A stretch of DNA of 64,000 bases from Bacteroidota bacterium (GCA_021156365.1 JAJNDK010000004.1:124001-188000); one strand, 5' to 3'. Shown: positions 37,104-46,535, counted from the stretch's first letter. Numbers and translations are program-made. The notes: generated by a model from the letters alone, not told the origin.

Positions 37104-37625
37104 TTATTTGTATTCCACCCAATCCGAAAACGCCGTTCCGCTCCATACAAAGCCATGATACGAATCGGCTTCATTGATAGTGAATTTTGCCCGGATCTTT
37201 ATTCCGTGGGGAAGGGAACTGAGCCCCGCTTTTTGAAGCATGGCTTTGTTTACAATCCGTTCCGCCCAGTCGGTCAGACTGATCGTGCAGGAAAAGTCTT
37301 CGTTTGGTCTCAGAAAAGCAAGAACCGGCGCATAGGTTGGTCTGTCGTCATAAAAACTGAATAAAAGCTCTTTTTGATTGAAAGTGAGGCCTTCTATCTC
37401 TAAATAATCGTATTGATTTTCGCGGCAAATGACGTGACTGTATGCTGCAATGGTTTTTTTACCGGTGTTCTTTACCGTGATCCGGATGCTGTCCTTGTCT
37501 ACTACCTTCAACACAACACCAACTTCATTTGCTTTGGCTGATTTATTTTGGCTCCAGGCTGTCCGGGCGCTGATTGACAGGATAAAAAGGAAAAGATATG
37601 TGTAAAAGGAAACGTGTGTTTTCAT
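37104..37625 (-). CDS. secreted protein of unknown function, paralogue 1
   Basis: A 173-residue protein with a signal peptide ending TAWSQ. The mature part is beta-rich (VVLKVVDKDSIRITVKNTGKKTIAAYSHVI; FLRPNEDFSCTISLTDWAER; GIKIRAKF). It shares these blocks with the protein of 38234-38746. Both are small periplasmic proteins; I do not recognise a family. The gene has a complete promoter (37643-37670). Confidence 0.75.
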   Translation of the reverse strand: MKTHVSFYTYLFLFILSISARTAWSQNKSAKANEVGVVLKVVDKDSIRITVKNTGKKTIAAYSHVICRENQYDYLEIEGLTFNQKELLFSFYDDRPTYAPVLAFLRPNEDFSCTISLTDWAERIVNKAMLQKAGLSSLPHGIKIRAKFTINEADSYHGFVWSGTAFSDWVEYK

Positions 37626-37642
37626 GGTTTTAAATAGGGCTG

Positions 37643-37670
37643 CAAAGATACCCTATTCTAAAAAACGCAA
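37643..37670 (-). promoter_or_regulatory. promoter of the secreted-protein gene at 37104-37625
   Basis: Minus strand: TTG at 37670-37668, 17-base spacer, TATCTTTG at 37650-37643, 17 bases before the ATG. Confidence 0.6.
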
Positions 37671-37771
37671 AAGCTAAAACAGGTTAAAACTGCCTCCAAT
37701 TCCCCGCATCAGGGAGGCAGCCGTTTCAAACAGTGGTAACAAGGGTTGATACATATTTGTATTTTTATGGT

Positions 37772-38179
37772 ATGAAAGATTTTTTCCGGCCTTTATTTTT
37801 AGAAGGTAATTGGCTTTCGTTTTATATTTCGATAATTACCATTGCCTTTTTGCTGGGCACTTTAGAAACACTTTCCCGGAATGACCTGGGTGGCGTTTTA
37901 CTTTCCTGCCTCCTGTGCTATGCTTTACTGTCCATAGCAATTGTTTTTCACTATAAAAAAATCGGGGGCGTTTCAATAGGGATTGCCATACTCCTGCTGC
38001 TTTTGGTTTCCATTATTGGAATTGTTTTAATAATCCTGATTGAAGCAAATGTTTATATATTATCGTATGATCATCCTTTAAAACATAACTTTTTTCTCGA
38101 CTGGTCCCTGCCGAATCTGGGAATCGGTCTGATCAACGGCCTTGCTATTTTTATTTGCTCAAAATTCAAACGAAAATAA
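37772..38179 (+). CDS. small polytopic membrane protein, unknown
   Basis: A 135-residue protein with four predicted membrane spans (about residues 15-31, 38-57, 66-89, 110-130). Start ATG 37772 is preferred; an upstream GTG at 37733 would add 13 residues that overlap the likely promoter. No family recognised. It is the only plus-strand gene between two minus-strand paralogues. Confidence 0.65.
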   Translation: MKDFFRPLFLEGNWLSFYISIITIAFLLGTLETLSRNDLGGVLLSCLLCYALLSIAIVFHYKKIGGVSIGIAILLLLLVSIIGIVLIILIEANVYILSYDHPLKHNFFLDWSLPNLGIGLINGLAIFICSKFKRK

Positions 38180-38233
38180 CGGGAAGGCTACCTTGTTCTT
38201 TTGGTTATTTGGATCGCCAGGTCCGGCTGCTTG

Positions 38234-38746
38234 TTAAAACGGCGTCCATTCCGAGTACACATATCCTGTCCAGATGGATTTGTAATAGTCATTGCAATTA
38301 TCACAGGGGCTGTTGCGGTATTTGGCCCGGATCTTTATTCCGCGTGGCAGGTAATTGAAACCGGCTTTTTTCAGCATTCCTTTATTAATGCTTCTTTCCG
38401 ACCATTTTTGAAGATTTAGGGTATGCGAAAAGCTTTCACCTGGTTTTAGCATGACGATCACCGGCGCTGATTTATTCCTGTTATCCACAAAATCAAAATA
38501 CAATTGCTCACCGTCGGGGGTAATTGCTTCTAACTCAAAATAATCATAGTGTTTTTCATGCGTGATCACATGGCTGTAGGCGGTAATGGTTTTCGGATTG
38601 ATGTTCTTTACAAGAATAGAGATACTATCAGGCTTCAGTACCTTTAATGAAACACTTAGCTCCTGCGGTTTTTCAACTATAGCCGGATGATGAACGGGCC
38701 GTAGTGACCAAAACAGGAGAATCGATAGAGAAACAAATAGCTTCAT
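38234..38746 (-). CDS. secreted protein of unknown function, paralogue 2
   Basis: A 170-residue protein with a signal peptide (SLSILLFWSL). The mature part repeats the pattern of the protein of 37104-37625: VSLKVLKPDSISILVKN, KTITAYSHVI, MLKPGESFSHTLNLQKWSER, GMLKKAGFNYLPRGIKIRAK. The two genes look like a duplication later separated by the small membrane gene. Two cysteines (SPCDNCND) are unique to this copy. Confidence 0.75.
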   Translation of the reverse strand: MKLFVSLSILLFWSLRPVHHPAIVEKPQELSVSLKVLKPDSISILVKNINPKTITAYSHVITHEKHYDYFELEAITPDGEQLYFDFVDNRNKSAPVIVMLKPGESFSHTLNLQKWSERSINKGMLKKAGFNYLPRGIKIRAKYRNSPCDNCNDYYKSIWTGYVYSEWTPF

Positions 38747-38780
38747 ATTAATTTCAGATCTAAGGCAAAAAAATTAATAA

Positions 38781-38809
38781 TAAAAAAAGGCGGAATCTCC
38801 ATCCCGCCT
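38781..38809 (-). terminator. terminator after the bacilliredoxin gene
   Basis: A 6-bp GC-rich stem (AGGCGG / CCGCCT, ten-base loop) is followed on the minus strand by a run of Ts. It lies about 40 bases beyond the stop of the bacilliredoxin gene. Confidence 0.7.
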
Positions 38810-38846
38810 CTTATATCTTTCACTTTATTTTATCCGCCTAAGCGGC

Positions 38847-39257
38847 TTAACAAAATTCGTCGTAAACCATTTTCAGGTGCTCTGCGATCATCTGTGCATT
38901 GCGGCCTTCGATGTTGTGGCGTTCTACAAAATGAACGAGTTCCCCGTTTTTGAAAAGGGCGATCGCCGGTGAGGAAGGAGGATACGGAGCAAAATGTTTG
39001 CGCGCTTCACCTACTGCATCAATATCAAAGCCTGCAAATACAGTGGTCAGCTTCGATGGTTTTTTATCACCGCTAAGGCTCATTTTAACGCCTGGTCTGG
39101 CAGCGCCTGCAGCACAGCCACATACACTGTTCACCACCATTAAAACGGTCCCTTCGTTTTTTAATGCGTTGTTTACTGCTTCCGGTGTGGAGCAGTCTTC
39201 AAAACCTACCGTGGTAAGTTCTTCTTTCATGGGTTTTACTATACTTTCCGGATACAT
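38847..39257 (-). CDS. bacilliredoxin (BrxA/BrxB, YphP/YqiW family)
   Basis: A 136-residue thioredoxin-fold protein with the CGC active site of bacilliredoxins at C46-G-C48 (NSVCGCAAGAARPG). In Bacillus these proteins remove bacillithiol from S-bacillithiolated proteins after oxidative stress. The same role, with bacillithiol as low-molecular-weight thiol, is likely here. It has its own -7 box and terminator. Confidence 0.93.
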   Translation of the reverse strand: MYPESIVKPMKEELTTVGFEDCSTPEAVNNALKNEGTVLMVVNSVCGCAAGAARPGVKMSLSGDKKPSKLTTVFAGFDIDAVGEARKHFAPYPPSSPAIALFKNGELVHFVERHNIEGRNAQMIAEHLKMVYDEFC

Positions 39258-39289
39258 ATTTTCTGATTGAATTTTTGATTTCTATTATA

Positions 39290-39297
39290 CAAAGATA
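39290..39297 (-). promoter_or_regulatory. -7 box of the bacilliredoxin gene
   Basis: Minus strand TATCTTTG, 32 bases before the ATG; no exact TTG at the ideal distance. Confidence 0.5.
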
Positions 39298-39381
39298 AGA
39301 AGGAAATAGGCAGAAAGCACCTTTTTTTGCCTTTTTTACCATCTCTGCCGGCGGTATATCAAATACAAAGGTATCTATCTT

Positions 39382-40497
39382 CTATGCCAGCAATTCCTTT
39401 ATTCGTTGCGCATTCCGGATCACATCGAAATTCTTTAGCAGTTCTCCGCGTCTGTCGATCGTCTCCTGTGTGAATGCTTCTTTCATCAGGCTCTGAAGCG
39501 CGCTTACAAATTGCTCCGGTGTATTAGCGATCTCACAGGCAGCCTCCAGTCCGGTTCCATGCAACATCTTATCATTTACAAGACAATGACGGCCGGCAAA
39601 AAGAGCATTCAGTAATTTTAATTTTAATCCTGTGGCCTGGTGGGTGTACAAACAATTTACCTGCGCCTCCCGGATCATTCGTTGTAATATCTCTTCAGAA
39701 GGGTTTGCAATTAGTTCGATGTTTTTATGGCGCGCAATAAGCTGTTTTAGTTTTTCATCCGGGTTCAGTCCTGCGATCTTTACTGTATAATCGGTTTTAC
39801 CGAATGCATGTTCGATCAGGTATTCGGCCCCCAGCACGTTCTCTGCAATACTCAGGTTGCCATGATACAAAATAAAATCTCCTTTGCCTGTTTCGGAAAC
39901 CACCGTTTCGTAGGGATGAAAGCTCGGCAGGTATTCGACATCATTTTTCGGGAATTGCTTCTTCAGGTAAGTTGTGTCTTCCTGCGATACAACCAGCATC
40001 TTATTGGCATGTGACAGGATCGCTTCGAAGCGTTTCAGCTTTCGCGCTTCTGTCCGGAAATAAAGACGGCGCAAAGGATTCCGTTCTGCTTCTGCGAGGT
40101 GATGATAATACTCGTGCTCGATATTGCTCTCGCGGTAGATCTTAAGGCGTCCGGCAAGCCGTTTGTCGTCCAGGATACCACAGGTATGCAGACCCTCGAA
40201 AAGAACGGGATATTCGTCTTTAAGCAAACGGCTCACGAGCTCCTGCGAAATACGTGTTTTTACAATAAAAGGCAGGGAGCTGAATTGATACCGGAAAGCA
40301 GTAGTGCGTTTATAATAATGAACTTCCCTGCAATACTTTGTAAGCTCCGGTTGTTGCCCACGGCCATATTCGAAGCAATGCAGGATAATGTCAATGCCTG
40401 CCTTGTGCAATTGTTTTAGTTTGTAGAACACATCGATCACCCCTCCATAATTGGCTGGATAAGGCACATCAAAGGAAATAATATGCAGGGTCTTCAC
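39382..40497 (-). CDS. glycosyltransferase (GT-B, GT4-like)
   Basis: A 371-residue GT-B-fold glycosyltransferase. The N-terminal half has the YPANYGGVIDVFYKL acceptor-side loop. The C-terminal half has FILYHGNLSIAENV, VKIAGLNPDEKL and the LKLLNALFAGRHCLVND segment that corresponds to the nucleotide-sugar binding region. Sugar and acceptor are unknown. The start is GTG (40495-40497). Weak -7 boxes (TACTTTTC, TAATTTTA) sit right in front, back to back with the promoter of the next gene. Confidence 0.82.
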   Translation of the reverse strand: MKTLHIISFDVPYPANYGGVIDVFYKLKQLHKAGIDIILHCFEYGRGQQPELTKYCREVHYYKRTTAFRYQFSSLPFIVKTRISQELVSRLLKDEYPVLFEGLHTCGILDDKRLAGRLKIYRESNIEHEYYHHLAEAERNPLRRLYFRTEARKLKRFEAILSHANKMLVVSQEDTTYLKKQFPKNDVEYLPSFHPYETVVSETGKGDFILYHGNLSIAENVLGAEYLIEHAFGKTDYTVKIAGLNPDEKLKQLIARHKNIELIANPSEEILQRMIREAQVNCLYTHQATGLKLKLLNALFAGRHCLVNDKMLHGTGLEAACEIANTPEQFVSALQSLMKEAFTQETIDRRGELLKNFDVIRNAQRIKELLA

Positions 40498-40536
40498 TTT
40501 TCGAAAAGTAGTAAAATTATTGTAATTTTAGCCGGG

Positions 40537-42057
40537 ATGAACCGGACTTATTTTACCCTTCTGTTGTTGACAATGCTTTTCCGTACCTGGAAGGCAAATG
40601 CCCAGTATACCGCGAAGGATCTCTGCCGTCCGGATGCGATCAGTCTTTCAGGGCGTATTTACACCTTTGGCTATATAGAGAACGGGAAAAGCCTCAGCCT
40701 GAAGGTACAGCGTCTTTCTGCCGCACTGGCTTCTGAAAAGGAAATATCCGTAGAGCTCGGCAATTATAGCTGCAGCAGTCTTTACAACATACAGGCCGAT
40801 ACCTTGCATGGCTATCTCAACCTGATGATCCAGGAGGTTAACAACGATAAGACCTGCCGGATACTGCGCTTCGACCGGAGCCTGAGAACAGTAGCCGATA
40901 TTCCGAATGCCGACATTACGCGTGTCAATACCTTCACGGCTTACGACAAGGAGGTTTCATACTATAAGAACGAGCTTTACCTGGTGCGCCCTTTTTCTAA
41001 GGATTCGGTCAATCATTTTTTTCTGCAGAAATACACGCTCAAAGACAGCAGTAAGGTGTTTGAGTACACATATGGCTGGCAGATCAATTTCGGTAAGCAG
41101 GAGTATCACCGCTGCCACATCATCCGCACGGATGACCATTTCGTATACCTGTTTGCAAATGTTATCAAAGGCAGTAAAGAAGGGCAGTGGATTTTGTTCA
41201 TTGATACGAAAAGAGGAGAGATCATTCACTCCGAACGCCTGAACGAAGAGAACGAAGGATATGTGTTTTTGTACGGCGCGCATCACTACGATCCGAAAAC
41301 GGGTAGCATATGTGTGGCAGGCTACAAGCTGAAAAGGAACCAGGTGGCTGCAGACTATACAAAAATAGATTTTACCGTAGGCAAGAGCAAAACGGCTCCG
41401 GTCTTTATCTGTACCTTCGATTCATCCGGCTTTGTGACCGAGCGAATGGACGATTGTGTGGCTGTTCCCACAGATATAGAGCGGGAAAAAGAATTCAAAC
41501 AATACCTGTTCAAGATCAATAAACTGCAGTATGCCAATAATCAATACAACCTGTTAACGGAAGTGATCGCATCGCCGGGAACGGGCAACGTTTTCAAAAC
41601 ATATGGCTTTAATTATACCGTACTGGAGCACAACCCGGAAAACGTACTAAAGACCAAATCCAACACTTTTGTGTGCACCTATCGCGATTCGAAGAACAAG
41701 GACGCGAAAAGCATGTTCAATATTCACGAGCTGAATATCAAAAAGAATGTGGACGAGATCCTTTACAAACCGGCTGTTTCAGGACCGTTTAAGAACTTTT
41801 CATTGAACATACAGTTTTCGGGAGATAAGATCGCGGGTTATTCGGCCTATTCCACCAAGAAAGAAACAGCTTTTTTCAAATACCTGTTCGCCGACAATAA
41901 ATGGCAGATGAGTGAGGTGGCAAGAATGCCGCTACCTGAAGTACTGAAGTCCTTTCAGCCGGATGTGAACGGAGTGCTGTATTTTAAGAATACTTCCTAC
42001 GATCCCGAAACCAAGATCAGCAGGGGATTGGAAGGCATATTGTTTAAGACCTTTTAG
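40537..42057 (+). CDS. secreted protein of unknown function
   Basis: A 506-residue protein with a signal peptide ending KANAQ when read from ATG 40537 (MNRTYF); an ATG at 40483 would add 18 residues and overlap the divergent glycosyltransferase gene. The mature part is beta-rich and probably propeller-like, with repeated hydrophobic-aromatic strands, but no named repeat can be assigned. The -7-like box TAATTTTA (40523-40530) is six bases from the ATG. It converges with rnr (two bases between stops). Confidence 0.7.
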   Translation: MNRTYFTLLLLTMLFRTWKANAQYTAKDLCRPDAISLSGRIYTFGYIENGKSLSLKVQRLSAALASEKEISVELGNYSCSSLYNIQADTLHGYLNLMIQEVNNDKTCRILRFDRSLRTVADIPNADITRVNTFTAYDKEVSYYKNELYLVRPFSKDSVNHFFLQKYTLKDSSKVFEYTYGWQINFGKQEYHRCHIIRTDDHFVYLFANVIKGSKEGQWILFIDTKRGEIIHSERLNEENEGYVFLYGAHHYDPKTGSICVAGYKLKRNQVAADYTKIDFTVGKSKTAPVFICTFDSSGFVTERMDDCVAVPTDIEREKEFKQYLFKINKLQYANNQYNLLTEVIASPGTGNVFKTYGFNYTVLEHNPENVLKTKSNTFVCTYRDSKNKDAKSMFNIHELNIKKNVDEILYKPAVSGPFKNFSLNIQFSGDKIAGYSAYSTKKETAFFKYLFADNKWQMSEVARMPLPEVLKSFQPDVNGVLYFKNTSYDPETKISRGLEGILFKTF

Positions 42058-42059
42058 AA

Positions 42060-44336
42060 TTATTTCTTCCGTTTCGGCTTTCCGCTTGGCCAGGTTTTTT
42101 TCTCCTGCCCGCGCGGCGATCTGTTATCACGGCTGTTGCTGTTTCCTCCCGGTCCTTTCGAAGAGTCTGTCTTTTCGGTCTTTCCATCGGGATTGCTTAC
42201 AAATGCATAATCCAGCTGTTTACGTTGCAAGTCGGCTTTTTTCACTTCCACCCACACTACATCTCCTAATGCATATACCGTGTTTTTGTTGCGCCCGATA
42301 TAGCGGTAATTATCTTCATCAAAATAATAGCTATCGTCTTTCATATCGCGCATCCGGATCATACCCTCGCATTTGTTCTCAATGATCTCCACATAAACGC
42401 CCCATTCGGTCACCCCGGAGATCACGCCTTTGAAAGATTGTCCCACCTTGTCTTCCATAAACTCCACCTGCTTGAACTTGATAGAGGCCCTTTCTGCATC
42501 GGCAGCCGTACGCTCCATATCCGAAGAGTGCTTAGAGAGCATTTCCAGCTCATTGGCATCCGAATAGGTAAAGCCCTTTAAATGCGCTTCTAACAGGCGA
42601 TGCACCAATACATCCGGGTAACGGCGGATCGGCGAGGTAAAATGCGTGTAATAATCGAAGCCCAGACCGTAGTGACCTACATTCTGAATGGTATACACTG
42701 CTTTCGGCATGGAGCGCAGAGTAAGCAATTCGATCATGCTCGCTTCTTTTTTCCCCTTTACTTCTGCCAGTAATTTATTGATGGATTGGGCAGTGGATTG
42801 TTTGTCTTTCAGACTCACATTGTAGCCGAATTTACCAACGAACTCATTTAATCCGCTTAGCTTTTCGCTGGACGGAACATCATGGATACGATAGACCATC
42901 GGTGGCCCTTCGTGTTTTTTACCGCTTTTCTTTGCGTTATCGCTTTTAGGCTTACCAAGTAGCTCTGCCACTTTACGGTTCGCCAATAACATGAAGTCTT
43001 CGATCAGTTTGTGTGCATCTTGCTGCACTTTGAAAAATACGCCGAGAGGATTTCCTTCTTCATCTAACTGGAATTTTACCTCTTCCTTATCAAAGAAAAT
43101 GGAGCCTTTACGAGTACGCTCCGCACGTAGTTTTTTTGCTAAACGATCCAATACAAAAATTTCTTCTTTGTAATCACCCTCCCCGGTTTCAATGACCTGC
43201 TGCACTTCTTCGTAGGCAAAGCGCCTGTCGGAATAGATAATGGTTTTTCCGTACCACTCGTTCACAACTTTCGCTTCTTCATCCATTTCGAAAACCGCAC
43301 TGAAACAATATTTTTCCTCGTGCGGGCGAAGGGAGCACACAAAATTACTCAGCACTTCCGGTAGCATTGGGATCACGCGATCCACGAGGTACACGGATGT
43401 GGCACGCTGTACAGCTTCCTTGTCCAGAATACTGTCCGGTTTCAGGTAATGCGTTACATCTGCAATGTGTACGCCGATCTCGTAATTTCCGTTTGGTAAT
43501 TTTTCGAGAGAAAGCGCATCATCAAAATCCTTTGCATCGATCGGATCGATGGTGAAGGTGGTAATATTCCGGAAATCCCTTCTGCGGGCAATCTCCGTTT
43601 CGGTGATCGTTGTATTGATCTGTTTGGCAGCTTTCTCCACTTCCGGCGGGAAATGAGGAGGCAGGCCGAATTCCGCCATGATGGCGTTCATCTCGGTTTT
43701 ATGCTCGCCCGGTTTACCGAACACCTGGATGATCTCAGCTGTAGGATTTGACTTACCGGGTTTCCAGTCTACAATGCGCACCATCACCTTGTATCCGTGC
43801 TCTACATTCTTTACGTTTTCGAAGGGAATATAAAAATCGACGTGGATCTTGTTGTTGTCCGGGATGAAGAAACAGGTTTTTCCGGTAAGCTGGATGGTTC
43901 CTACATATTCACTTCGCTTGCGGGTGATCACCTCTACCACTTCACCTTCTTTTTTTCTGCGACTTCCGGGCAATACGTACACTTTCACCAGGTCACCCTG
44001 GAGCGCATCTTTTGTTTTCTTTTCGGAAATATAAATATCGTGCTCGGAATTGGCTACCACCACGTAGGCAGCCCCTGTAGCGGTGAAATCGATCACCCCG
44101 CTTACATAGGATTTGTTCTCTTTGTATGAATATTTTCCTTTTTCTTTTTCGATGATGAAACCTTCCTGCAGCAGTTTTTCCAGTACTTCGATTACGAGAA
44201 AACGTTCTGATTCGCTCGTGATCTCCAGTCCTGCAGCGATCTGCTTATAGTTGAGTGCCTTTCCGGCATTGTGTTTCATCAGGTCAGCAACCTCTTCAAA
44301 TAAGTAGCGTTGCTTGGGTTTGTTTGCTTTTGACAT
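42060..44336 (-). CDS. rnr: ribonuclease R
   Basis: A 758-residue 3'-5' exoribonuclease of the RNase II/R family. Order: N-terminal winged-helix/RNase B OB region, cold-shock domains, the catalytic RNB domain with DPIDAKDFDDALSLE, and a C-terminal S1 domain (GVISGVTEWGVYVEIIENK). A basic, low-complexity tail follows (KKTWPSGKPKRKK). ATG 44336 (MSKANK) is chosen over the upstream ATG at 44360 because a -7-like box (TAACTTTA, 44350-44343) lies between them. It degrades structured RNA in the cytosol. Confidence 0.95.
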   Translation of the reverse strand: MSKANKPKQRYLFEEVADLMKHNAGKALNYKQIAAGLEITSESERFLVIEVLEKLLQEGFIIEKEKGKYSYKENKSYVSGVIDFTATGAAYVVVANSEHDIYISEKKTKDALQGDLVKVYVLPGSRRKKEGEVVEVITRKRSEYVGTIQLTGKTCFFIPDNNKIHVDFYIPFENVKNVEHGYKVMVRIVDWKPGKSNPTAEIIQVFGKPGEHKTEMNAIMAEFGLPPHFPPEVEKAAKQINTTITETEIARRRDFRNITTFTIDPIDAKDFDDALSLEKLPNGNYEIGVHIADVTHYLKPDSILDKEAVQRATSVYLVDRVIPMLPEVLSNFVCSLRPHEEKYCFSAVFEMDEEAKVVNEWYGKTIIYSDRRFAYEEVQQVIETGEGDYKEEIFVLDRLAKKLRAERTRKGSIFFDKEEVKFQLDEEGNPLGVFFKVQQDAHKLIEDFMLLANRKVAELLGKPKSDNAKKSGKKHEGPPMVYRIHDVPSSEKLSGLNEFVGKFGYNVSLKDKQSTAQSINKLLAEVKGKKEASMIELLTLRSMPKAVYTIQNVGHYGLGFDYYTHFTSPIRRYPDVLVHRLLEAHLKGFTYSDANELEMLSKHSSDMERTAADAERASIKFKQVEFMEDKVGQSFKGVISGVTEWGVYVEIIENKCEGMIRMRDMKDDSYYFDEDNYRYIGRNKNTVYALGDVVWVEVKKADLQRKQLDYAFVSNPDGKTEKTDSSKGPGGNSNSRDNRSPRGQEKKTWPSGKPKRKK

Positions 44337-44425
44337 ATATAGTAAAGTTATGGAATACAAGAGCCCGTTCCCTTGTTATTGTAATAATTTAACTAACCGG
44401 GTTATAAACAGGTAAACTGAACTGG

Positions 44426-44550
44426 CCAGACACAGATTCCGCTGATGCTTCAGATAATGGCTTGTATAGATTTAGCGATAAAATTAACGCAGATTATCTG
44501 TGCCAATTTCAATGCTAAATATCTGTGCTATCTGTGAAATCCGTGTCTGC
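44426..44550. repeat. about 120-bp inverted-repeat element with ATCTGTG motifs
   Basis: The ends are near-perfect inverted repeats (CAGACACAGATT at 44428-44439 and AATCCGTGTCTG at 44538-44549, 11 of 12 matching). Inside are a CAGATTATCTG palindrome and two further ATCTGTG copies. It occupies most of the gap between purN and rnr and has no open reading frame. This looks like a non-coding dispersed element of the kind seen in Bacteroidota intergenic regions. Confidence 0.6.
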
Positions 44551-44551
44551 A

Positions 44552-45127
44552 TTAGCTTAATTGATCCACGACTTTTTGAACTGCTTTCGGGAAATGATCA
44601 TACTCCAACTGATGAACTTTAGCAGCAAGGCTTTCGCGTGTTTCATCTGGGCTGATATCACATGTTGCCTGGAGGATCACATCGCCTTTGTCGTATTCCT
44701 CATCTACAAAATGAACCGTGATACCGCTTTCTTTTTCTCCCGCTTCCAGCACGGCTTTGTGCACATTCATTCCGTACATCCCTTTACCACCGAATTTCGG
44801 AAGCAGAGCAGGATGAATATTGATGATCCGGTTCGGGAAGGCTTTCACTAATTTCTCCGGTACTTTCAACAGAAAACCGGCAAGCACGATCAGGTCTGTT
44901 TTTTCCGTCTGCAGGAAATCAATAAGCTGATCGGTGTAATTGTTGAGACTGGTTCTGGAAATGATCTGCAGGTTTTTTTTGTATTTCTCTGCTTTTGCAA
45001 CGATGCCGGCATTCTCATTATTGGTGACCACCAATTTGATCTTTACTTTGGTGGAAGTGGAAAAATAATTGAACAGGTTCTCGGCATTGGTCCCTTCGCC
45101 CGAGGCAAAAACAGCGATGTTAATCAT
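44552..45127 (-). CDS. purN: phosphoribosylglycinamide formyltransferase
   Basis: A 191-residue enzyme that transfers the formyl group of 10-formyl-THF to GAR in purine synthesis. The nucleotide-binding loop is FASGEGTNAENL (residues 7-18); the catalytic Asn-His-Asp set is in IINIHPALLPKFGG and VDEEYDKGDVI. Length fits PurN. The -7 box is only five bases before the ATG, so the mRNA is probably leaderless. Confidence 0.95.
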   Translation of the reverse strand: MINIAVFASGEGTNAENLFNYFSTSTKVKIKLVVTNNENAGIVAKAEKYKKNLQIISRTSLNNYTDQLIDFLQTEKTDLIVLAGFLLKVPEKLVKAFPNRIINIHPALLPKFGGKGMYGMNVHKAVLEAGEKESGITVHFVDEEYDKGDVILQATCDISPDETRESLAAKVHQLEYDHFPKAVQKVVDQLS

Positions 45128-45132
45128 GGCGC

Positions 45133-45140
45133 AAAGATAA
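45133..45140 (-). promoter_or_regulatory. -7 box of purN
   Basis: Minus strand TATCTTTG, five bases from the ATG; the expected transcription start is at or next to the ATG. Confidence 0.55.
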
Positions 45141-45259
45141 AATTTTGTTGGTTATGAGAAGCTTCCGGACGAAGATAAGTTTGAAAGGCCCTTAAGACAG
45201 CATACACAGATGCTCGATGCTCCGAATCCCTTTATTAACAATGCTTCTGAAAATAACAC

Positions 45260-45290
45260 TTGACAAGGCCCCCTTATTGTAGTATATTTG
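45260..45290 (+). promoter_or_regulatory. queA promoter
   Basis: TTG at 45260-45262, 20-base spacer, TATATTTG at 45283-45290. The expected leader is about 108 bases, unusually long for this window, and contains two weak hairpins but no recognisable preQ1 riboswitch. Confidence 0.75.
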
Positions 45291-45403
45291 CGCCCTTAAT
45301 AATCCTGTAAGATTATGCAACACGTCTTAAAAGCACACATTATACTGCTGTGCCGCCTTATTCGAAAAGGTCGTTCCCATCAGATTACAGACAAAAAACA
45401 CGT

Positions 45404-46453
45404 ATGAAATTATCAGCATTTAAATTCAATCTGCCAAAAGAACTATTGGCCGAACATCCTGCAAAAAACCGTGACGAAAGCCGTTTGATGGTTGTTGACC
45501 GCAAAACCGGAAAGATCCAGCACAAAGTATTCAAAGATATTATTAATTATTTCGACGACGGCGATGTGATGCTGTTCAACGATACCAAAGTATTCCCTGC
45601 CCGTATGTACGGGAACAAGGAAAAAACCGGGGCAAAGATCGAAGTGTTCCTGCTGCGCGAATTGAATGCGGAGAGCCGTCTTTGGGATGTATTGGTAGAT
45701 CCGGCGCGTAAGATCCGTATCGGGAACAAATTATATTTCGGCGACAACGATGTGCTCGTAGCTGAGGTGATCGATAACACCACTTCCCGCGGAAGAACAT
45801 TACGTTTCCTGTTCGATGGCTCCTACGAAGAATTCCGTAAATGCCTGTATGAAATGGGCGAAACCCCGCTTCCGAAATACATCAAACGTAAAGTGGAAGA
45901 CAGCGATGTGGATCGTTACCAGACAGTATTTGCGGCAAATGAAGGAGCGGTGGCTGCACCAACGGCAGGTCTGCACTTTAGCCGTGAGTTGCTGAAACGC
46001 CTCGAGATCAAAGGTGTTGATCTGGAATACCTGACACTGCACGTTGGTTTGGGAACATTCCGTATGGTAGAGGTGGAAGATTTAACGAAGCATAAAATGG
46101 AATCGGAAGAAGTGATCATTGCCGCAAAAACCGCAGCGATGGTAAACAAAGCGAAAGACAATAAAAAACGTGTATGCGCTGTAGGAACGACTGTGATGCG
46201 TGGTATGGAAACATCCGTTTCTGTTTCGGGGCACCTGAATGAATACAGGGGCTGGACGAATAAGTTCATTTTCCCTCCGTATGAGTTCAATGTGGCCAAT
46301 TGTATGATCACGAACTTCCACATGCCGGAGTCTACACTATTGATGATGGTTACAGCTTTCGGTGGATACGACCTGGTGATGAAAGCATACAGGGAAGCGA
46401 TCAAAGAAAAATACAAATTCTATTCCTATGGTGATGCTATGCTGATCCTGTAA
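45404..46453 (+). CDS. queA: S-adenosylmethionine:tRNA ribosyltransferase-isomerase
   Basis: A 349-residue QueA that transfers the ribosyl part of SAM to preQ1 in tRNA, giving epoxyqueuosine. Recognisable blocks: [48 protein letters not shown] and the terminal [18 protein letters not shown]. The start is ATG 45404 (MKLSAF); a GTG at 45350 would add 18 residues not found in the family. The product feeds QueG (19296). A strong terminator follows. Confidence 0.96.
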   Translation: MKLSAFKFNLPKELLAEHPAKNRDESRLMVVDRKTGKIQHKVFKDIINYFDDGDVMLFNDTKVFPARMYGNKEKTGAKIEVFLLRELNAESRLWDVLVDPARKIRIGNKLYFGDNDVLVAEVIDNTTSRGRTLRFLFDGSYEEFRKCLYEMGETPLPKYIKRKVEDSDVDRYQTVFAANEGAVAAPTAGLHFSRELLKRLEIKGVDLEYLTLHVGLGTFRMVEVEDLTKHKMESEEVIIAAKTAAMVNKAKDNKKRVCAVGTTVMRGMETSVSVSGHLNEYRGWTNKFIFPPYEFNVANCMITNFHMPESTLLMMVTAFGGYDLVMKAYREAIKEKYKFYSYGDAMLIL

Positions 46454-46473
46454 TCAGCGGATCATATAAATTT

Positions 46474-46505
46474 AAAACGCCCGCCGATCATTCGGCGGGC
46501 GTTTT
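46474..46505. terminator. bidirectional terminator between queA and the M43 protease gene
   Basis: A perfect 13-bp stem (AAAACGCCCGCCG / CGGCGGGCGTTTT, six-base loop) with A- and T-tracts on both sides, placed between two convergent genes. Confidence 0.92.
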
Positions 46506-46535
46506 GTTTATACACCGTATTCGGATGACCCCGGC

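Noticed and set aside
45291-45403. preQ1 riboswitch in front of queA
   Set aside because: No preQ1-I, -II or -III consensus pieces can be found; kept only as an unusual leader.
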